NCBI GenBank assembly: GCA_964059195.1
Contig: CAXKWD010000006.1
Coordinates: forward strand, 8,672,530 to 8,736,529
DNA: 64,000 nt
DNA from: Ectobius pallidus
Taxonomy: Eukaryota; Arthropoda; Insecta; Blattodea; Ectobiidae
Reading direction: 5' to 3'
Shown here: positions 34,024 to 45,088 of the stretch, piece by piece
Position numbering within the stretch: the first letter of the stretch is position 1
How the letters are laid out: the number at the start of each line of letters is the position of its first letter
Made by a program: the position numbers and the translations under genes
The notes under the pieces: generated by a model
What the model saw: only the letters and a program-made list of their open reading frames with translations
The model's database searches: none
What the model was told of the DNA's origin: nothing

Positions 34024-35409
34024 TCAGCAACTGACTTCCGTGGTGTTGTTGTTGTTGTTGTTGTTGTTGGGAAGACATTTCTGGATAACTGTATCGTACA
34101 GCGCGTGTGATTTGAATTGTAACTGTTCGTTTAGGATGTTGGTGTTGTCTTGTGTGGTGTGTCTGTATATTTCATATTGTTCGAGTGTGTTGAGTGTGTG
34201 ACCTTTGTGGTTGATGTGTAGGATTTCCATGTCTGTATTGATGTCTGCGTATTCATGTCCTGTGGTTATTATATGGTTTGCATAGGCGGAGTCTGTGTTT
34301 TGTTTGAGAGCTCGTATGTGTTCTGTGTATCGTGTTTTGAAACTTCGGCCTGTTTGTCCTATGTAGAATTTTGGGCAGTCGTTGCATTTTAGTTTGTAGA
34401 CTCCTGGGTTATTGTATTTGTTTGTGTGTTGTTTGTTGTCTGTGGGTTGTATTTTGTTGATTGTTTTGTTCTTTGTTCTGAATGCTATTTTGTATCCTTG
34501 TTTTCTGAATTGTTGGGCGATTTTCTGTGTATGTGTGTTGAAATATGTGAGTGTGATGTATTTGTCTTTTTTCTTTTCTGTGTTTTGGTCATTTTTCTTC
34601 GTTCTGATTTTGTGTAGTAGGTTGTCAATGACTGTGTGGTTGTAGCCATTGGTAATGGCTAAGTGTTTTATGGTGTTAAGTTCTTCTTTGTGGTCTTCAG
34701 CGGATAGTGGTGTGTTTTCAAGTCTGTGGAGCATGGATCGGAATGCAGCATGTTTGTGTTGTGTTGGGTGGTTGGAGCTGTTGTGTATCAGTGTGTCTGT
34801 CATTGTGGGTTTTCTGTATATTTTGAATTTATGTTTCTGTGTGTTGTCTTTTGTGATAGTGAAATCTAGGAAATTGAGGGTTTTGTTTATTTCAAATTCT
34901 GCTGTGTATTGTATGTTTTTGTGGATTTTATTGATGTGGTGTAGTAGTTGTGTGCATTGTCTGGTGTTGCCTCTGTATAGTACGATGATATCATCTACGT
35001 ATCTGTGCCAGTAGATTATTTTGTGTGCGTGTTTGTTGTTGTGGAGGATTTTGTTGTGTTCTATGTGTTGGAGAAATATCTCTGCTAGTATGCTGGATAT
35101 GGGGGAGCCCATGGGAAGGCCATCTGGTTGAGTGTAGTGTTTGTTCTCGAAGGTGAAGTAGTTCTGTTTTGTGATGGTTTCTAGGATGTTTATGATTTCT
35201 GTTATGTGTTGTTCCGGTGTGTTGTTTTCCTGTAGTGTGGTCTTTAGGATGTTCAAGGTTTCTGTGATTGGTATGTTTGTGTATAGATTGGTGATGTCGA
35301 AGGATGCTAGAGTTGAGTTGTGTGGGATTTCAATGTCTTTGATTTTCTGTACTAGATCATTGCTGTTCTTTAGTTGTGTTTGTGTGTTCAGTTCTATGTT
35401 CTGTCTGAT
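34024..35409 (-). pseudogene. Inverted copy of the Penelope-like RT/GIY-YIG region
   Basis: Mirror image of 35768-37153: begins inside the RT (NIELNTQTQLKNSND), has the same YVDD and GIY-YIG motifs and the same CAA-repeat asparagine run before the stop. The codons before 35409 on this strand come from the spacer antisense and are not coding. The first RT motifs are lacking. Confidence 0.85.
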
Positions 35410-35410
35410 A

Positions 35411-37153
35411 CAACACAAAGCAGAAGAACATAACCTCACTTTTGCAAAAGCAGACAAAGGTAACACAACAGTCATCATACACACAGAAGATCTAACTAAT
35501 AAAGTACATGATTACATAACAAAGAACAACATCACAGAAATGAAATCAGACCCCACAGAGGCATACCACAACACCATAAAACAGGTTATAAACAGGTCAA
35601 AACACATAATCCCCGAAAACAGAAAACGATACCTAAAACAAATTAAACCTTCAGCACCAACATTAAATGCCCTGCCTAAAGTACACAAACAAGACATGCC
35701 AATACGACCAATCGTCAACTACACCCAAGCCCCTGCATACAAACTAGCCAAATACATGGACAATATAATCAGACAGAACATAGAACTGAACACACAAACA
35801 CAACTAAAGAACAGCAATGATCTAGTACAGAAAATCAAAGACATTGAAATCCCACACAACTCAACTCTAGCATCCTTCGACATCACCAATCTATACACAA
35901 ACATACCAATCACAGAAACCTTGAACATCCTAAAGACCACACTACAGGAAAACAACACACCGGAACAACACATAACAGAAATCATAAACATCCTAGAAAC
36001 CATCACAAAACAGAACTACTTCACCTTCGAGAACAAACACTACACTCAACCAGATGGCCTTCCCATGGGCTCCCCCATATCCAGCATACTAGCAGAGATA
36101 TTTCTCCAACACATAGAACACAACAAAATCCTCCACAACAACAAACACGCACACAAAATAATCTACTGGCACAGATACGTAGATGATATCATCGTACTAT
36201 ACAGAGGCAACACCAGACAATGCACACAACTACTACACCACATCAATAAAATCCACAAAAACATACAATACACAGCAGAATTTGAAATAAACAAAACCCT
36301 CAATTTCCTAGATTTCACTATCACAAAAGACAACACACAGAAACATAAATTCAAAATATACAGAAAACCCACAATGACAGACACACTGATACACAACAGC
36401 TCCAACCACCCAACACAACACAAACATGCTGCATTCCGATCCATGCTCCACAGACTTGAAAACACACCACTATCCGCTGAAGACCACAAAGAAGAACTTA
36501 ACACCATAAAACACTTAGCCATTACCAATGGCTACAACCACACAGTCATTGACAACCTACTACACAAAATCAGAACGAAGAAAAATGACCAAAACACAGA
36601 AAAGAAAAAAGACAAATACATCACACTCACATATTTCAACACACATACACAGAAAATCGCCCAACAATTCAGAAAACAAGGATACAAAATAGCATTCAGA
36701 ACAAAGAACAAAACAATCAACAAAATACAACCCACAGACAACAAACAACACACAAACAAATACAATAACCCAGGAGTCTACAAACTAAAATGCAACGACT
36801 GCCCAAAATTCTACATAGGACAAACAGGCCGAAGTTTCAAAACACGATACACAGAACACATACGAGCTCTCAAACAAAACACAGACTCCGCCTATGCAAA
36901 CCATATAATAACCACAGGACATGAATACGCAGACATCAATACAGACATGGAAATCCTACACATCAACCACAAAGGTCACACACTCAACACACTCGAACAA
37001 TATGAAATATACAGACACACCACACAAGACAACACCAACATCCTAAACGAACAGTTACAATTCAAATCACACGCGCTGTACGATACAGTTATCCAGAAAT
37101 GTCTTCCCAACAACAACAACAACAACAACAACACCACGGAAGTCAGTTGCTGA
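35411..37153 (+). CDS. Penelope-like reverse transcriptase with GIY-YIG endonuclease, 5'-truncated
   Basis: Open frame of about 580 codons to the stop at 37153. RT motifs in order: KADKGNTTV, LPKVHK, RPIVN, SFDITNLYTNIP, QPDGLPMGSPISSILAE, YVDD at 36176-36187 (catalytic aspartates) and LNFLDFTI. C-terminal GIY-YIG domain: PGVYKLKCNDCPKFYIGQTGR near 36770-36832 with the CxxC of Penelope-like elements. An ORF extends upstream to 35171 but that part is antisense of the left arm and not real. The N-terminal region is missing. Confidence 0.88.
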   Translation, partial: QHKAEEHNLTFAKADKGNTTVIIHTEDLTNKVHDYITKNNITEMKSDPTEAYHNTIKQVINRSKHIIPENRKRYLKQIKPSAPTLNALPKVHKQDMPIRPIVNYTQAPAYKLAKYMDNIIRQNIELNTQTQLKNSNDLVQKIKDIEIPHNSTLASFDITNLYTNIPITETLNILKTTLQENNTPEQHITEIINILETITKQNYFTFENKHYTQPDGLPMGSPISSILAEIFLQHIEHNKILHNNKHAHKIIYWHRYVDDIIVLYRGNTRQCTQLLHHINKIHKNIQYTAEFEINKTLNFLDFTITKDNTQKHKFKIYRKPTMTDTLIHNSSNHPTQHKHAAFRSMLHRLENTPLSAEDHKEELNTIKHLAITNGYNHTVIDNLLHKIRTKKNDQNTEKKKDKYITLTYFNTHTQKIAQQFRKQGYKIAFRTKNKTINKIQPTDNKQHTNKYNNPGVYKLKCNDCPKFYIGQTGRSFKTRYTEHIRALKQNTDSAYANHIITTGHEYADINTDMEILHINHKGHTLNTLEQYEIYRHTTQDNTNILNEQLQFKSHALYDTVIQKCLPNNNNNNNNTTEVSC

Positions 37154-37576
37154 AGATGGCCGCTCCATGCGGTTGAAAGCGCTCCAACAGGTAACAAAAT
37201 ACCGCAATTTAGTAGTGAGTACCAGTGAAAAGCTCTACGCTATACATAAATCACTATTATTTTGTTTATTTTAGTATTCCCATTCACTCCCCCCCCCCCC
37301 ATTAGGGTTTGTGGTTCCCCCTGACTTGTGGGGAGTGAGTTTCTTGAGCTGTCCAATATTCTCACGTAATGTCCAACAGAGACAATAATCTGTGGTTCAT
37401 GAATGCATATATATCCATCTTGAATGTTAACTGTACAATAACAGTGGAAGCCCGGTCACAAAATTCACTACTTAGTGTGCCTCACAGTACTGCATATGAC
37501 ATAACTTGTCTGTCTGTGAGGTAGACCATTAAGGACAGTCAGTCATAGGAGAGAGGTTCCATCTGGCGCTGTGAAG

Positions 37577-37690
37577 TGAACTCTGGCTTAGCTCAGTTGG
37601 TAGAGCAGTGGCACGGATAGCCAAAAGGTCCTGGCTTCAAATTGCAGTGTATGAGGAATTTTTTTCCTATTCTCTGAATGAGGCTAGTTT
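37577..37690 (+). mobile_element. tRNA-derived SINE
   Basis: TAGCTCAGTTGGTAGAGCA is a near-perfect tRNA D-arm/A box (37584-37602). The B box is degenerate (GGCTTCAAATTGC, 37632-37644). No acceptor-stem pairing, so not a tRNA gene. Confidence 0.6.
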
Positions 37691-38399
37691 GTATGATGTT
37701 ATGAACCTCTAAGTTATATAGAATTGTTGTTTGGAATGTTCCTATGAAGTATGTAAAACCTGTGAATTACAAGAAAGTAGAATATTTTGGTATTTTTATG
37801 GTCCCTTCTGTAAGGAAAAATGCATTACTGTTTGAGAATTGTCGTAAACATGTAAGAATTAGGCTAGCTTATAATATGACGTTATGATATTTCAGTTATT
37901 TTCATTTTTGCACAATGTAACTAATTAGTGGTACTTACAAATATTGTTGCCATGGATTGTAACTTGACATTCACACAAGCAATCTGGTTGCAATGAAAAC
38001 AAAAGAAATCTCAATGCTGAAAAAATTACAAAAAGCACTAGTGCCGTAAGTAAAATGATACAAGCCTTTATTTTGATATATTTATCATAATAGTACAATT
38101 TGTAAAGTTATTTAAGGCAATTCCTCCATCCCCGCTCATGGTGTTTAGATCCAAACTACTTCTTTTATTTATTCCTACAGACGTCGAAGGTCCTGCTATC
38201 ACGGCCGAAAATCCTAGCTTATTATAGACCTGCCTGGGATAAGATAATATGCCAAATCGGTCAACAATACTTATTTATAAATATTCCGTCCCCATAACAT
38301 CCAACAAATGCGAATCACTTTCTAAAATATAACATCTATCTTTAATAATGTGTACACATAATATTTTCAGCTAATATCTCAATTAATATAATTAAATTG

Positions 38400-38955
38400 A
38401 GAAACTCTTATCTTCCTGTCTTCTGTCCAGAAATCTAAAAATAAAAGTTTATAAGACAATTATCCTGCCGGTTGTATTATATGGATGTGAAACATGGCCC
38501 CTTACATAATCTGAGAGTGTTCGAAAACAGGGGGTTTAGGAAAATATTTGAACCCAAGTGAGATGAAAATGGGGACTGGAGAAAACTGCATAATGACAAG
38601 CTTCATAACCTGTACTCTTCACCAGATATAGTAAAGGTAATTAAATCACATAGGATGAAATGGGCTGGACATGGAGAGGAAAAACATCTAAAAAATATTG
38701 ACTGGGAGACCCGAAAGAAAAAGATCATCTGGAAGATCTAGACGTCAGTGGGAGGATCATATTAGAATTGATTCAAGGGGAGCAGGATTTGTGAGAGATC
38801 GTTGGATGGAGTTAGCACAGAATAGGGTTGAATGGCAGGCTCAGTTAAGCGCTGCAATGAACCTCAGGGTTCCATAAAATAGATAATATTCCTTTAGCTT
38901 ACTTATTACTAATTGTTTATTGCCATTGAGTAGGTAAGTAAGTAAGTAACATTAA
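38400..38955 (+). mobile_element. LINE 3' end (RTE/CR1-like family) with GTAA tail
   Basis: Third copy of the family at 515-1075, longer at the 5' side: ILPVVLYGCETW followed, after frameshifts, by LRKIF-type sequence, LHNLYSSPDIVKVIKSHRMKWAGH and the GRPRRRWED-like end. Tail of GTAA units at 38933-38950. Broken by several stops. Confidence 0.75.
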
Positions 38956-39079
38956 AATCAGACATCTTACAATACAATATATTCATTGTATTTCTTGTAT
39001 TTACTTGTTGAAATGAGGACCATCATTTTGCATTATCCTGTATGTTCCTGAATTAATCTGTAAATTGCATTCATTCTAG

Positions 39080-39266
39080 CGACACTTAGAGCCTCTGAAA
39101 AGAAGGAAATTGCAACACTAAAAAGTGTTGAAATTGAGGAGCAATCCAAAATAATAGGAGCTGAGAAAGCAGAGGCAGAAGAAATTTTAGCTGAAGCGCT
39201 CCCTGCTTTAGAAGCAGCTCGACTCGCTCTTGGTGAATTGGATAAATCAGATATTACTGAAATCAG
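39080..39266 (+). CDS. DNAH10: DNAH10 exon 14: stalk coiled coil 1, distal
   Basis: Two phase bases, 61 codons, two phase bases. Charged helix with AEKAEAEEILAEALPALE and ALGELDKSDITEIR, the family-typical end of coil 1 before the microtubule-binding domain. Acceptor ttctag ends at 39079; donor GTAATA at 39267. Confidence 0.95.
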
Positions 39267-39650
39267 GTAATACAACTTCTTTCCTTTTTCATTTCAAAGA
39301 TTGATGATATGCACTTACATCTCCTGAAGACTTAAACACGTGTCATGGGTTGGGAGTTCATGAGTTCAAATCCTATATTTATTTTCATGTATTAAACTTT
39401 GCAATATAATGCATTACAGCTTTGTACAGTTCCTGCAATTTAGATTTTCCTGCCATTTGCACCTTTTTGCTTCAGTCCCTTGAAAAGTGTAAAAAGGAGG
39501 TTTTACTGTATTTTTAAATACATCTTTTAATTGTGTTTGACACAGTGGAATTCAGGACCAATGTAGATGTTTTATTAAATACAAGAAACTTCATCCAGCA
39601 CTAGATTTTTAGAGAAAGTTCCCATAATGCAATTGCATTCTTATTTCTAG

Positions 39651-39843
39651 GTCCTTCGCAACACCACCTGAACCTGTACAGATTGTCTGCGAATGTGTGG
39701 CGATAATCAAAGGACTTAAAGAAATTAACTGGAAGACAGCAAAAGGGATGCTCACAGATCCTAATTTCTTAAGGAGTTTACAGGAAACAAATTGCGATTT
39801 AATCACACAGACTCAGATTCGAAATATAAAGGCTCATATGAAG
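39651..39843 (+). CDS. DNAH10: DNAH10 exon 15: microtubule-binding domain
   Basis: One phase base then 64 codons. SFATPPEPVQIVCECVAI opens the stalk-tip domain; INWKTAKGMLTDPNFLRSL is the standard helix pair that contacts tubulin in dyneins. Acceptor tttctag ends at 39650; donor GTACGT at 39844. Confidence 0.95.
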
Positions 39844-40127
39844 GTACGTTGAGAAACAAGTTATTTTGTTAAATGCACATGTTAAGTTACATGTAAACAT
39901 TTTCATGTTGCATAGCCTACTGCCCATTTTGTAACATTAGGCCTACACCTTAAGCATTATAATATTCAATTACACATAATTACTATATGTAATTAGAACA
40001 TAATTATGTATAAAATGCTCTTCTTTCCTCTTATTTTCAGCCAAAATGTATTGATGAGTTTTTTCTCTGTCCACCAGATGTCTTCCAAGTTTTATGAATT
40101 TGGAAATGAGGTTTATATTATCCTTAC

Positions 40128-40565
40128 TTACTTACTCAATGGCAATTTAGACAATTCCTCAGGAAGCTAAAGGAATATTACCTATTTTATGAAATCCGAA
40201 GGTTCATTGCCACGCTTACCTGAGCCCGCCATTCAACCCTATTCTGTGCAAACTCTATCCAATCATCCCTCGCAAATCCTACTTCCCTTGAATCTATTCT
40301 AATATTGTTCTCCCACCTACTTCTAGGTCTTCCAAATGGTCTTTTCCCTTCAGGTCTCCCAGTCATTACTTTTGAGATTTGTCTTTCCTCCCCCAAGCAT
40401 GCAACATGTCCAGCCCATTTCATCCTCCGTGATTTAATTACCCTTACTATATCTGGTGAAGAGTACAGGTTATGAAGCTCGTCTTTTTGCAGTTTTCTCC
40501 AGCCTCCATTTTCATCTATCTTAGGTTTGAACATTTTCCTAAGCCCCCTGTTTTCGAACACTCTC
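40128..40565 (-). mobile_element. LINE 3' end (RTE/CR1-like family)
   Basis: Fourth copy. Minus-strand frame ending at 40187 keeps VFENRGLRKMFKPKIDENGGW, LHNLYSSPDIVRVIKSRRMKWAGHV and GRPEGKRPFGRPRSRWEN. The tail (TTAC units) is at 40120-40135. Its 5' edge abuts a Penelope remnant at 40566. Confidence 0.78.
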
Positions 40566-40690
40566 AGTAGCCCTGATGAAGACCACGGCAAGATGGTCGA
40601 AATGTTGGCAGACATCTTAAATATGACGCGGCAGACACCTGGAAGCCAAGAAGATTTTATATTAGCTACTAATTTGACAAATGTTATCAT
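40566..40690 (+). mobile_element. Penelope terminal remnant with hammerhead-like core
   Basis: CTGATGA at 40573, stem GACCA/TGGTC and GAAA ending at 40602: a full hammerhead-like core with one extra base after the first box. It joins directly to a LINE end. No coding region, no recognisable duplication. Confidence 0.55.
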
Positions 40691-40936
40691 ATCTTCAAAA
40701 CTGTGTATTTTAATGCATTTGTGATTCAGTAACTCAGATGTGTGCCCTGAAAACCCCTATAAAATGATGATGTAAGAATAATGTTTCAGTAATTAAACAT
40801 TTAGGAATGAATCTGCTTAAAAAATGTATGTTTTGTAAGCTTTTTCGTTGTTCAAAGCCCATTAACATTCAGACTCCACGTCCATGTTAATGTAACAGAA
40901 TAATCATGCTTGTGGTTTACATTTGTTTTTTTTTAG

Positions 40937-41089
40937 AAATCTACAAAAATGGATCAAATGGCATCAATTAGTAAAGCTGGCAATGGTCTGCTGAAGTATG
41001 TAGAAGCTGTTCTTGGATACTGTGCAGTCTTCAGGGAAGTGAAGCCTAAAAAGGATCGGGTAGCTCAATTAGAACGGGAATACGACCAG
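40937..41089 (+). CDS. DNAH10: DNAH10 exon 16: stalk tip to coiled coil 2
   Basis: Fifty-one codons. [18 protein letters not shown] closes the microtubule-binding domain and [16 protein letters not shown] holds the conserved proline where coil 2 starts. Acceptor ttttag ends at 40936; donor GTATGT at 41090. Confidence 0.95.
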
Positions 41090-41140
41090 GTATGTATATA
41101 TGTTATCATTTTTCATTTTTGCTTTCTTTTTTAGCTAGCT

Positions 41141-41378
41141 GGGCCCTATTTCATAAAAGTTACAATTTTACAGGTGACAGGTATCAGTAAATTGTTTTAA
41201 ATGTTTTCATGTTGACAGTTGTGTTTTTCATAAAAACTGACAACTTGACGTAAATGTCATGACAATTTTGTAAATTTGTATGACAATTTTACGTATTGTT
41301 GTGTCTCAAAACTTTTAAGTTTACAGATAAAAGTCTGACAAATATGTCAAATCTTAGGATACCTACCATTTATAAAAC
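41141..41378 (+). mobile_element. DNA transposon end (GGCCCTATTTCATAAAA)
   Basis: gggccctatttcataaaagt with the subterminal sequence catgacaattttg and aatcttaggatacctacca is found inverted at 51930-52080 and 52540-52670. Cannot be the partner of those because DNAH10 exon 17 lies between; it is the left end of a separate copy whose right end is lost or hidden. Confidence 0.55.
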
Positions 41379-41379
41379 A

Positions 41380-41971
41380 CTAGCGTGTGCCCGCGGCTTT
41401 GCCCGCGATAATTATTTCAAAAATTAAAAATTAAGATCATAATAGTTAAATCATTATATTTATTAACACCTAAATCACATGGACTACATACCACGATTAG
41501 ATAGTGTCGCCTGGTAAAAGCGACCTCAGATTAGAGTTCCCTGGCCCAGAAAACCCCTTCATAGTGAGTTTCGTCCAAGTCGAACAATGTTTGACCATAT
41601 TTAGGGCTATATTGAATATCTCTCTTCCGTGTAGGTTGAAAATTTCATAAGTGTGCGGGCCTTGATATTCTAAACAAATAAATCGTCCAGAATGGACTTA
41701 CAAAATCAAGCGATCCTCCGCGATAATTATTTCAAAAATTAAAAATTAAGAGCATAATAGTTAAATCATTATATTTATTAACACCTAAATCATGTGAATT
41801 ACATACCACGATTAGATAGCGTCGCCTGGTAAAAGCTACCTCAGATTCGAGGTCCTTGGCCCAGAAAATCCCTTTATAGTGAGTTTCGTCCAAATTGAAC
41901 AACATTTGACCATATTTAGGCCTATATTGATTATCCCTCTTATAATAATAATAATAATATTAGTAGGAGTA

Positions 41972-42012
<41 letters not shown>

Positions 42013-42410
42013 CCTCTTCGGTGTAGGTTGAAAATTTCATATGTCTGCGTGCCTTGACATTATAAACAAATGAATTGACCAGCGTGAGCTACAACATTCA
42101 AGCGATCGCGATGGTTTTATGTCTAAGGTATGACAAAAATAGCCAAAGCCTACTGTAATTGATTTGACATTGAAATGTATTACTGAAAACTGATGCTTCG
42201 AAAAGGCAAAAAATACACGTTTTCTGCCCGTTTTTCACTCATAACTCACGAACGAAAGCAAAAATTAAAAATGTAATATGCCAGAAACCTTCCCGGGAAT
42301 GTACTCAACAACTTCCCAAAGTTTCATGGCGATCGGATGAATGGTGTAGTAATGCATAAAGGACAGACACACACACTTACATTCATTTTTATATATATAT
42401 ATATAGATGA
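41380..42410 (+). repeat. Dispersed repeat with 315-bp tandem duplication
   Basis: Begins actagcgtgtgcccgcggct (TTTGCCCGCG motif common in arthropod repeats). Two ~315-bp units start at about 41404 and 41719 (cgataattatttcaaaaat). Between about 41945 and 42010 is an (AAT)n microsatellite. Ends with a gatcggatgaatgg...acacacac terminus and (TA)n. RTE-/SINE-like termini, clade unknown. Confidence 0.6.
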
Positions 42411-42414
42411 GTAT

Positions 42415-43910
42415 ATATTTTAAATTACAACAAAGAAATACAATGGATTGTTACAATAACAATAATTAAAATAAATACATTTCGTCAAGGGCTGAAGACT
42501 GAGGAAAGGTTCCCATCATACTAGTGGCATTCCCCCCTTGTATAGCAATGCTGATTCGTTGCCTCAAATATTCACCAACCCTAGGATCCCCTATTGCAGT
42601 AGCAAGTCTTCTACCTATCTCCGAAGTTAACTTCTTGGCTTCTGCACACCAAGTACCAAGTGTCTCGACAGCAAACACAACAAAATGATACTGGTCAGCT
42701 ATGTGAGAGTACTTTTTTAACTTTAAAGACACAGCAGAAATCGCAGGCGAGCCAGAATTTTTGCAGGTGACCGGCAAATGTGAAGAAGCTAGTCTGTCGA
42801 CACAGATTGCATCCCATAAAAGTGATTTACCCCTGACCCAAGGGATCAAGGTCAATCCATCGGGTCTCTTGCCATCTGATCGACTAAGGCCAACTGGTTC
42901 CAAGATAGTTGGGACACCAGCAGAGACAAAGGCTCTTTTAATTAGGTCATTGATCATGGAATGCCTGGAAAATCTTCCTGTGTTCTTAGCACAGCTTAAC
43001 CCATGATGGCCGGAAGGGTCAACTCTGGCACCACACTGGCATAGGTGTGGTTGACAGATTTTACTACCAAGCCGCAAGCCTACAGCGATCCTGAAAGGCA
43101 CATCATCCATTAGAGTACCTAAGTTAGATGAAGGTAAAGCTCTCAGCCAGGAGCCAGCTTCGTATTCACGAATGGCAAGAAAACGTGCTTGATCAAGATC
43201 AGAAGGAGAAGAAGTAACGAGAAGTTGGTGTATATGCATGGTGTTATGATTCCACTCTTTCTGTACCTCAGGATGAGCTGGAAAATCCTGTTCAGAGATT
43301 AAAAGTCTCCAACTTGCAAGAGCCTCCGACAAATGGCAGATCTCAATTTCATCACCATGATTTAAAAGAACAGATTTGACAAAATCAGAAACACCATGAG
43401 CCAAAGCCAAGAAAGCAGGAAGACAAATATTGTTAATCTTGCACACACCAACTCCTCCAAACGTAATAGGTAACCAGCTTTTATCATCAAGAGTCAGATT
43501 AAGTATGGATTGTAAGCAATTTCTCACAGTATCATCAGCTTCATTGACAATAGATGGATATAACCACAAAGGGGTGGTGGGAAGAAAGTATGTTAATTTG
43601 GGAACAAAAAAACTACTTTTTAGGAGAAAATACGCCGTGTTAGAATGAAGTGAATGCAAACAGTCAAACATGTTCTTCATCAATTCCAAGTTCTGCCTTG
43701 CAGTATGTCCCACATCATCAAGCATGATGGGAGAACCAAGTAGGTTTAACTCAGAACTAGATACTATTTTAATTCCTGGTGTAATTTTCTGAAAAGCAGA
43801 AACAACGTCATCATCTCTGGCAGAGCAGAAGTATAGCTCACATTTATTAGGATTAATTTCCAATCCAATAGCCCCACATTCATCAATGATCTTCTGAAGA
43901 TCCTAGAGTT
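42415..43910 (-). mobile_element. LINE with restriction-like endonuclease, 5'-truncated
   Basis: Carries the 465-aa ORF below. The 3' end lies near a TA-rich tract at 42405. Upstream of the ORF start the frame continues for about 15 codons (IIDECGAIGL) to 43910 and then stops matching. RT catalytic motifs are lost. Confidence 0.7.
42466..43863 (-). CDS. C-terminal half of an RT protein with zinc motif and PD-(D/E)XK endonuclease
   Basis: Intact 465-codon frame. Starts after the RT active site (NPNKCELYF, thumb region), then C-terminal CQCGARVDPSGHHGLSC (a CCHC-type motif), FSRHSMINDLIKRA and RPDGLTLIPWVRGKSLLWDA, which fits the restriction-like endonuclease pattern (R/K)PDx12-14D. Such endonucleases occur in R2, NeSL, CRE and Hero type LINEs; the exact clade is not clear to me. 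Truncated at its 5' end. Confidence 0.72.
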   Translation of the reverse strand: MEINPNKCELYFCSARDDDVVSAFQKITPGIKIVSSSELNLLGSPIMLDDVGHTARQNLELMKNMFDCLHSLHSNTAYFLLKSSFFVPKLTYFLPTTPLWLYPSIVNEADDTVRNCLQSILNLTLDDKSWLPITFGGVGVCKINNICLPAFLALAHGVSDFVKSVLLNHGDEIEICHLSEALASWRLLISEQDFPAHPEVQKEWNHNTMHIHQLLVTSSPSDLDQARFLAIREYEAGSWLRALPSSNLGTLMDDVPFRIAVGLRLGSKICQPHLCQCGARVDPSGHHGLSCAKNTGRFSRHSMINDLIKRAFVSAGVPTILEPVGLSRSDGKRPDGLTLIPWVRGKSLLWDAICVDRLASSHLPVTCKNSGSPAISAVSLKLKKYSHIADQYHFVVFAVETLGTWCAEAKKLTSEIGRRLATAIGDPRVGEYLRQRISIAIQGGNATSMMGTFPQSSALDEMYLF

Positions 43911-44410
43911 CCATTGTCCAAATAGAACAAATTTAACTTACTCTGTAAGTGTGAAATTGTGGGATGGATTGCAAGACTAAAAACCATAGGGGCCCGTTGA
44001 CATATTTACAAATTTACAAAAAATTTAGAATTGTCATTACAGAAGTGACAGGCAATCTTTCATATAGGCCAAGTCAGTAGGTTATGTAAATGTGTGGCAT
44101 AACTTGGCAAACTGTTTTTTGTGATTTAATAAACTTAAATTAATAAAATGTTCGTAAATTTGCTAAATTGTCTTGTTAATAATAAACATGAGACCACGAA
44201 ATACAACACAATAAAGTTGAGCTAGAAATAAAACCCTTAAAAACATAATTTTATCAATGTATGAGTATTAATCCGTACGGGACTTCATAAAAGTGATAAC
44301 ATTACCCTATTGATAACATTATCTGCGATTACATTAAGCGGCGTTCACTGTACTTATAAACTTTTTTCTATATAAAAAAGCACAGGATATAAATTAACTT
44401 CTATTTGCAG

Positions 44411-44598
44411 GCTAAAAGAGACTTGAACAAACTCTACGCTGATATATCTGCACTTGAAGAGGATCTGGCTCAACTGGGGCTTAAGTACGACAGTGCTATG
44501 AAAGAGAGGCAAGCTCTTCAGGAAGAGACAGACATCATGGTGAGACGGCTCATTGCTGCAGACAAACTAATTTCTGGCTTAAGTTCTGAAAATGCAAG
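44411..44598 (+). CDS. DNAH10: DNAH10 exon 17: stalk coiled coil 2
   Basis: Sixty-two codons plus two bases. Returning stalk helix with LEEDLAQLGLKYDSAMKE and RRLIAADKLISGLSSENAR, the conserved end of coil 2. Acceptor tttgcag ends at 44410; donor GTAAGT at 44599. The 8.1-kb intron that follows is the longest in the window. Confidence 0.95.
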
Positions 44599-45088
44599 GT
44601 AAGTGCATGATTTGAAATTTGTATTGCATTTGTGTAAGTATTAGAGTCAACATAATATATTGAGATACAAGTGTCCTAAGTGCATCAAGGGAAAAAGTTT
44701 GAAAAGATGAGCTGAAGGAAGTCTTTTTAGATTTCCAAGATTCTTCACTGCACTTAAGGCACGTGCACAGCATACAATTTTTTCTATGATAATGGTTTAC
44801 CTGATAACATGAACGTTACATGAAAATAATTAATCACTTAGAACAGCTGGTGTAAATATACAATTTGACCAACTTGATCAATAGGTAATATTTCCATTAA
44901 CATATTTGTATTATTATACAAGTTTTAACAAGTTATATTTTACATACTTGACAATCCAAACCCCCTCATTTCCAAGTAGTTCAGTTAACTGATGTTTCAC
45001 TGTACTTCTCTATTATAAAAAGTCAGCCGTGAAAAGGGTTAATTAATTGATTCAAATGGTATTAGCAAGTTGTTTGTAAAACATAGTA

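Larger units (their letters stand above)
33889..37252 (-). mobile_element. Penelope-like element with two inverted 1486-bp arms
   Basis: Arms 33924-35409 and 35768-37253 are reverse complements of equal length with no indels (all mirrored ORFs sum to the same coordinate, 71177). A 358-bp unique spacer lies between. Direct repeats actattatttt at 33878-33888 and 37253-37263 bound it, so the tail (33889-33923) is on the left. Each arm carries the distal RT and GIY-YIG coding region reading outward and a hammerhead-like core at its outer end. Sits 41 bp past the donor of DNAH10 exon 13. Confidence 0.85.

Noticed and set aside
35171..35409. First 80 codons of the long plus-strand frame ending at 37153
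   Set aside because: They are the antisense of the left Penelope arm and do not match any protein motif; the real coding frame starts after the arm boundary at 35410.
34024..37197. Long T/G-rich frames on the opposite strand of the Penelope arms (for example 34412-34645, 34649-35014)
   Set aside because: Mirror-image pairs at both arms with biased cysteine/valine content; they are antisense shadows of the CA-rich RT coding sequence.
37577..37650. Possible tRNA gene (TAGCTCAGTTGGTAGAGCA)
   Set aside because: The D-arm is convincing but the T-arm/B box is degenerate and no 3' acceptor strand exists; called as SINE.
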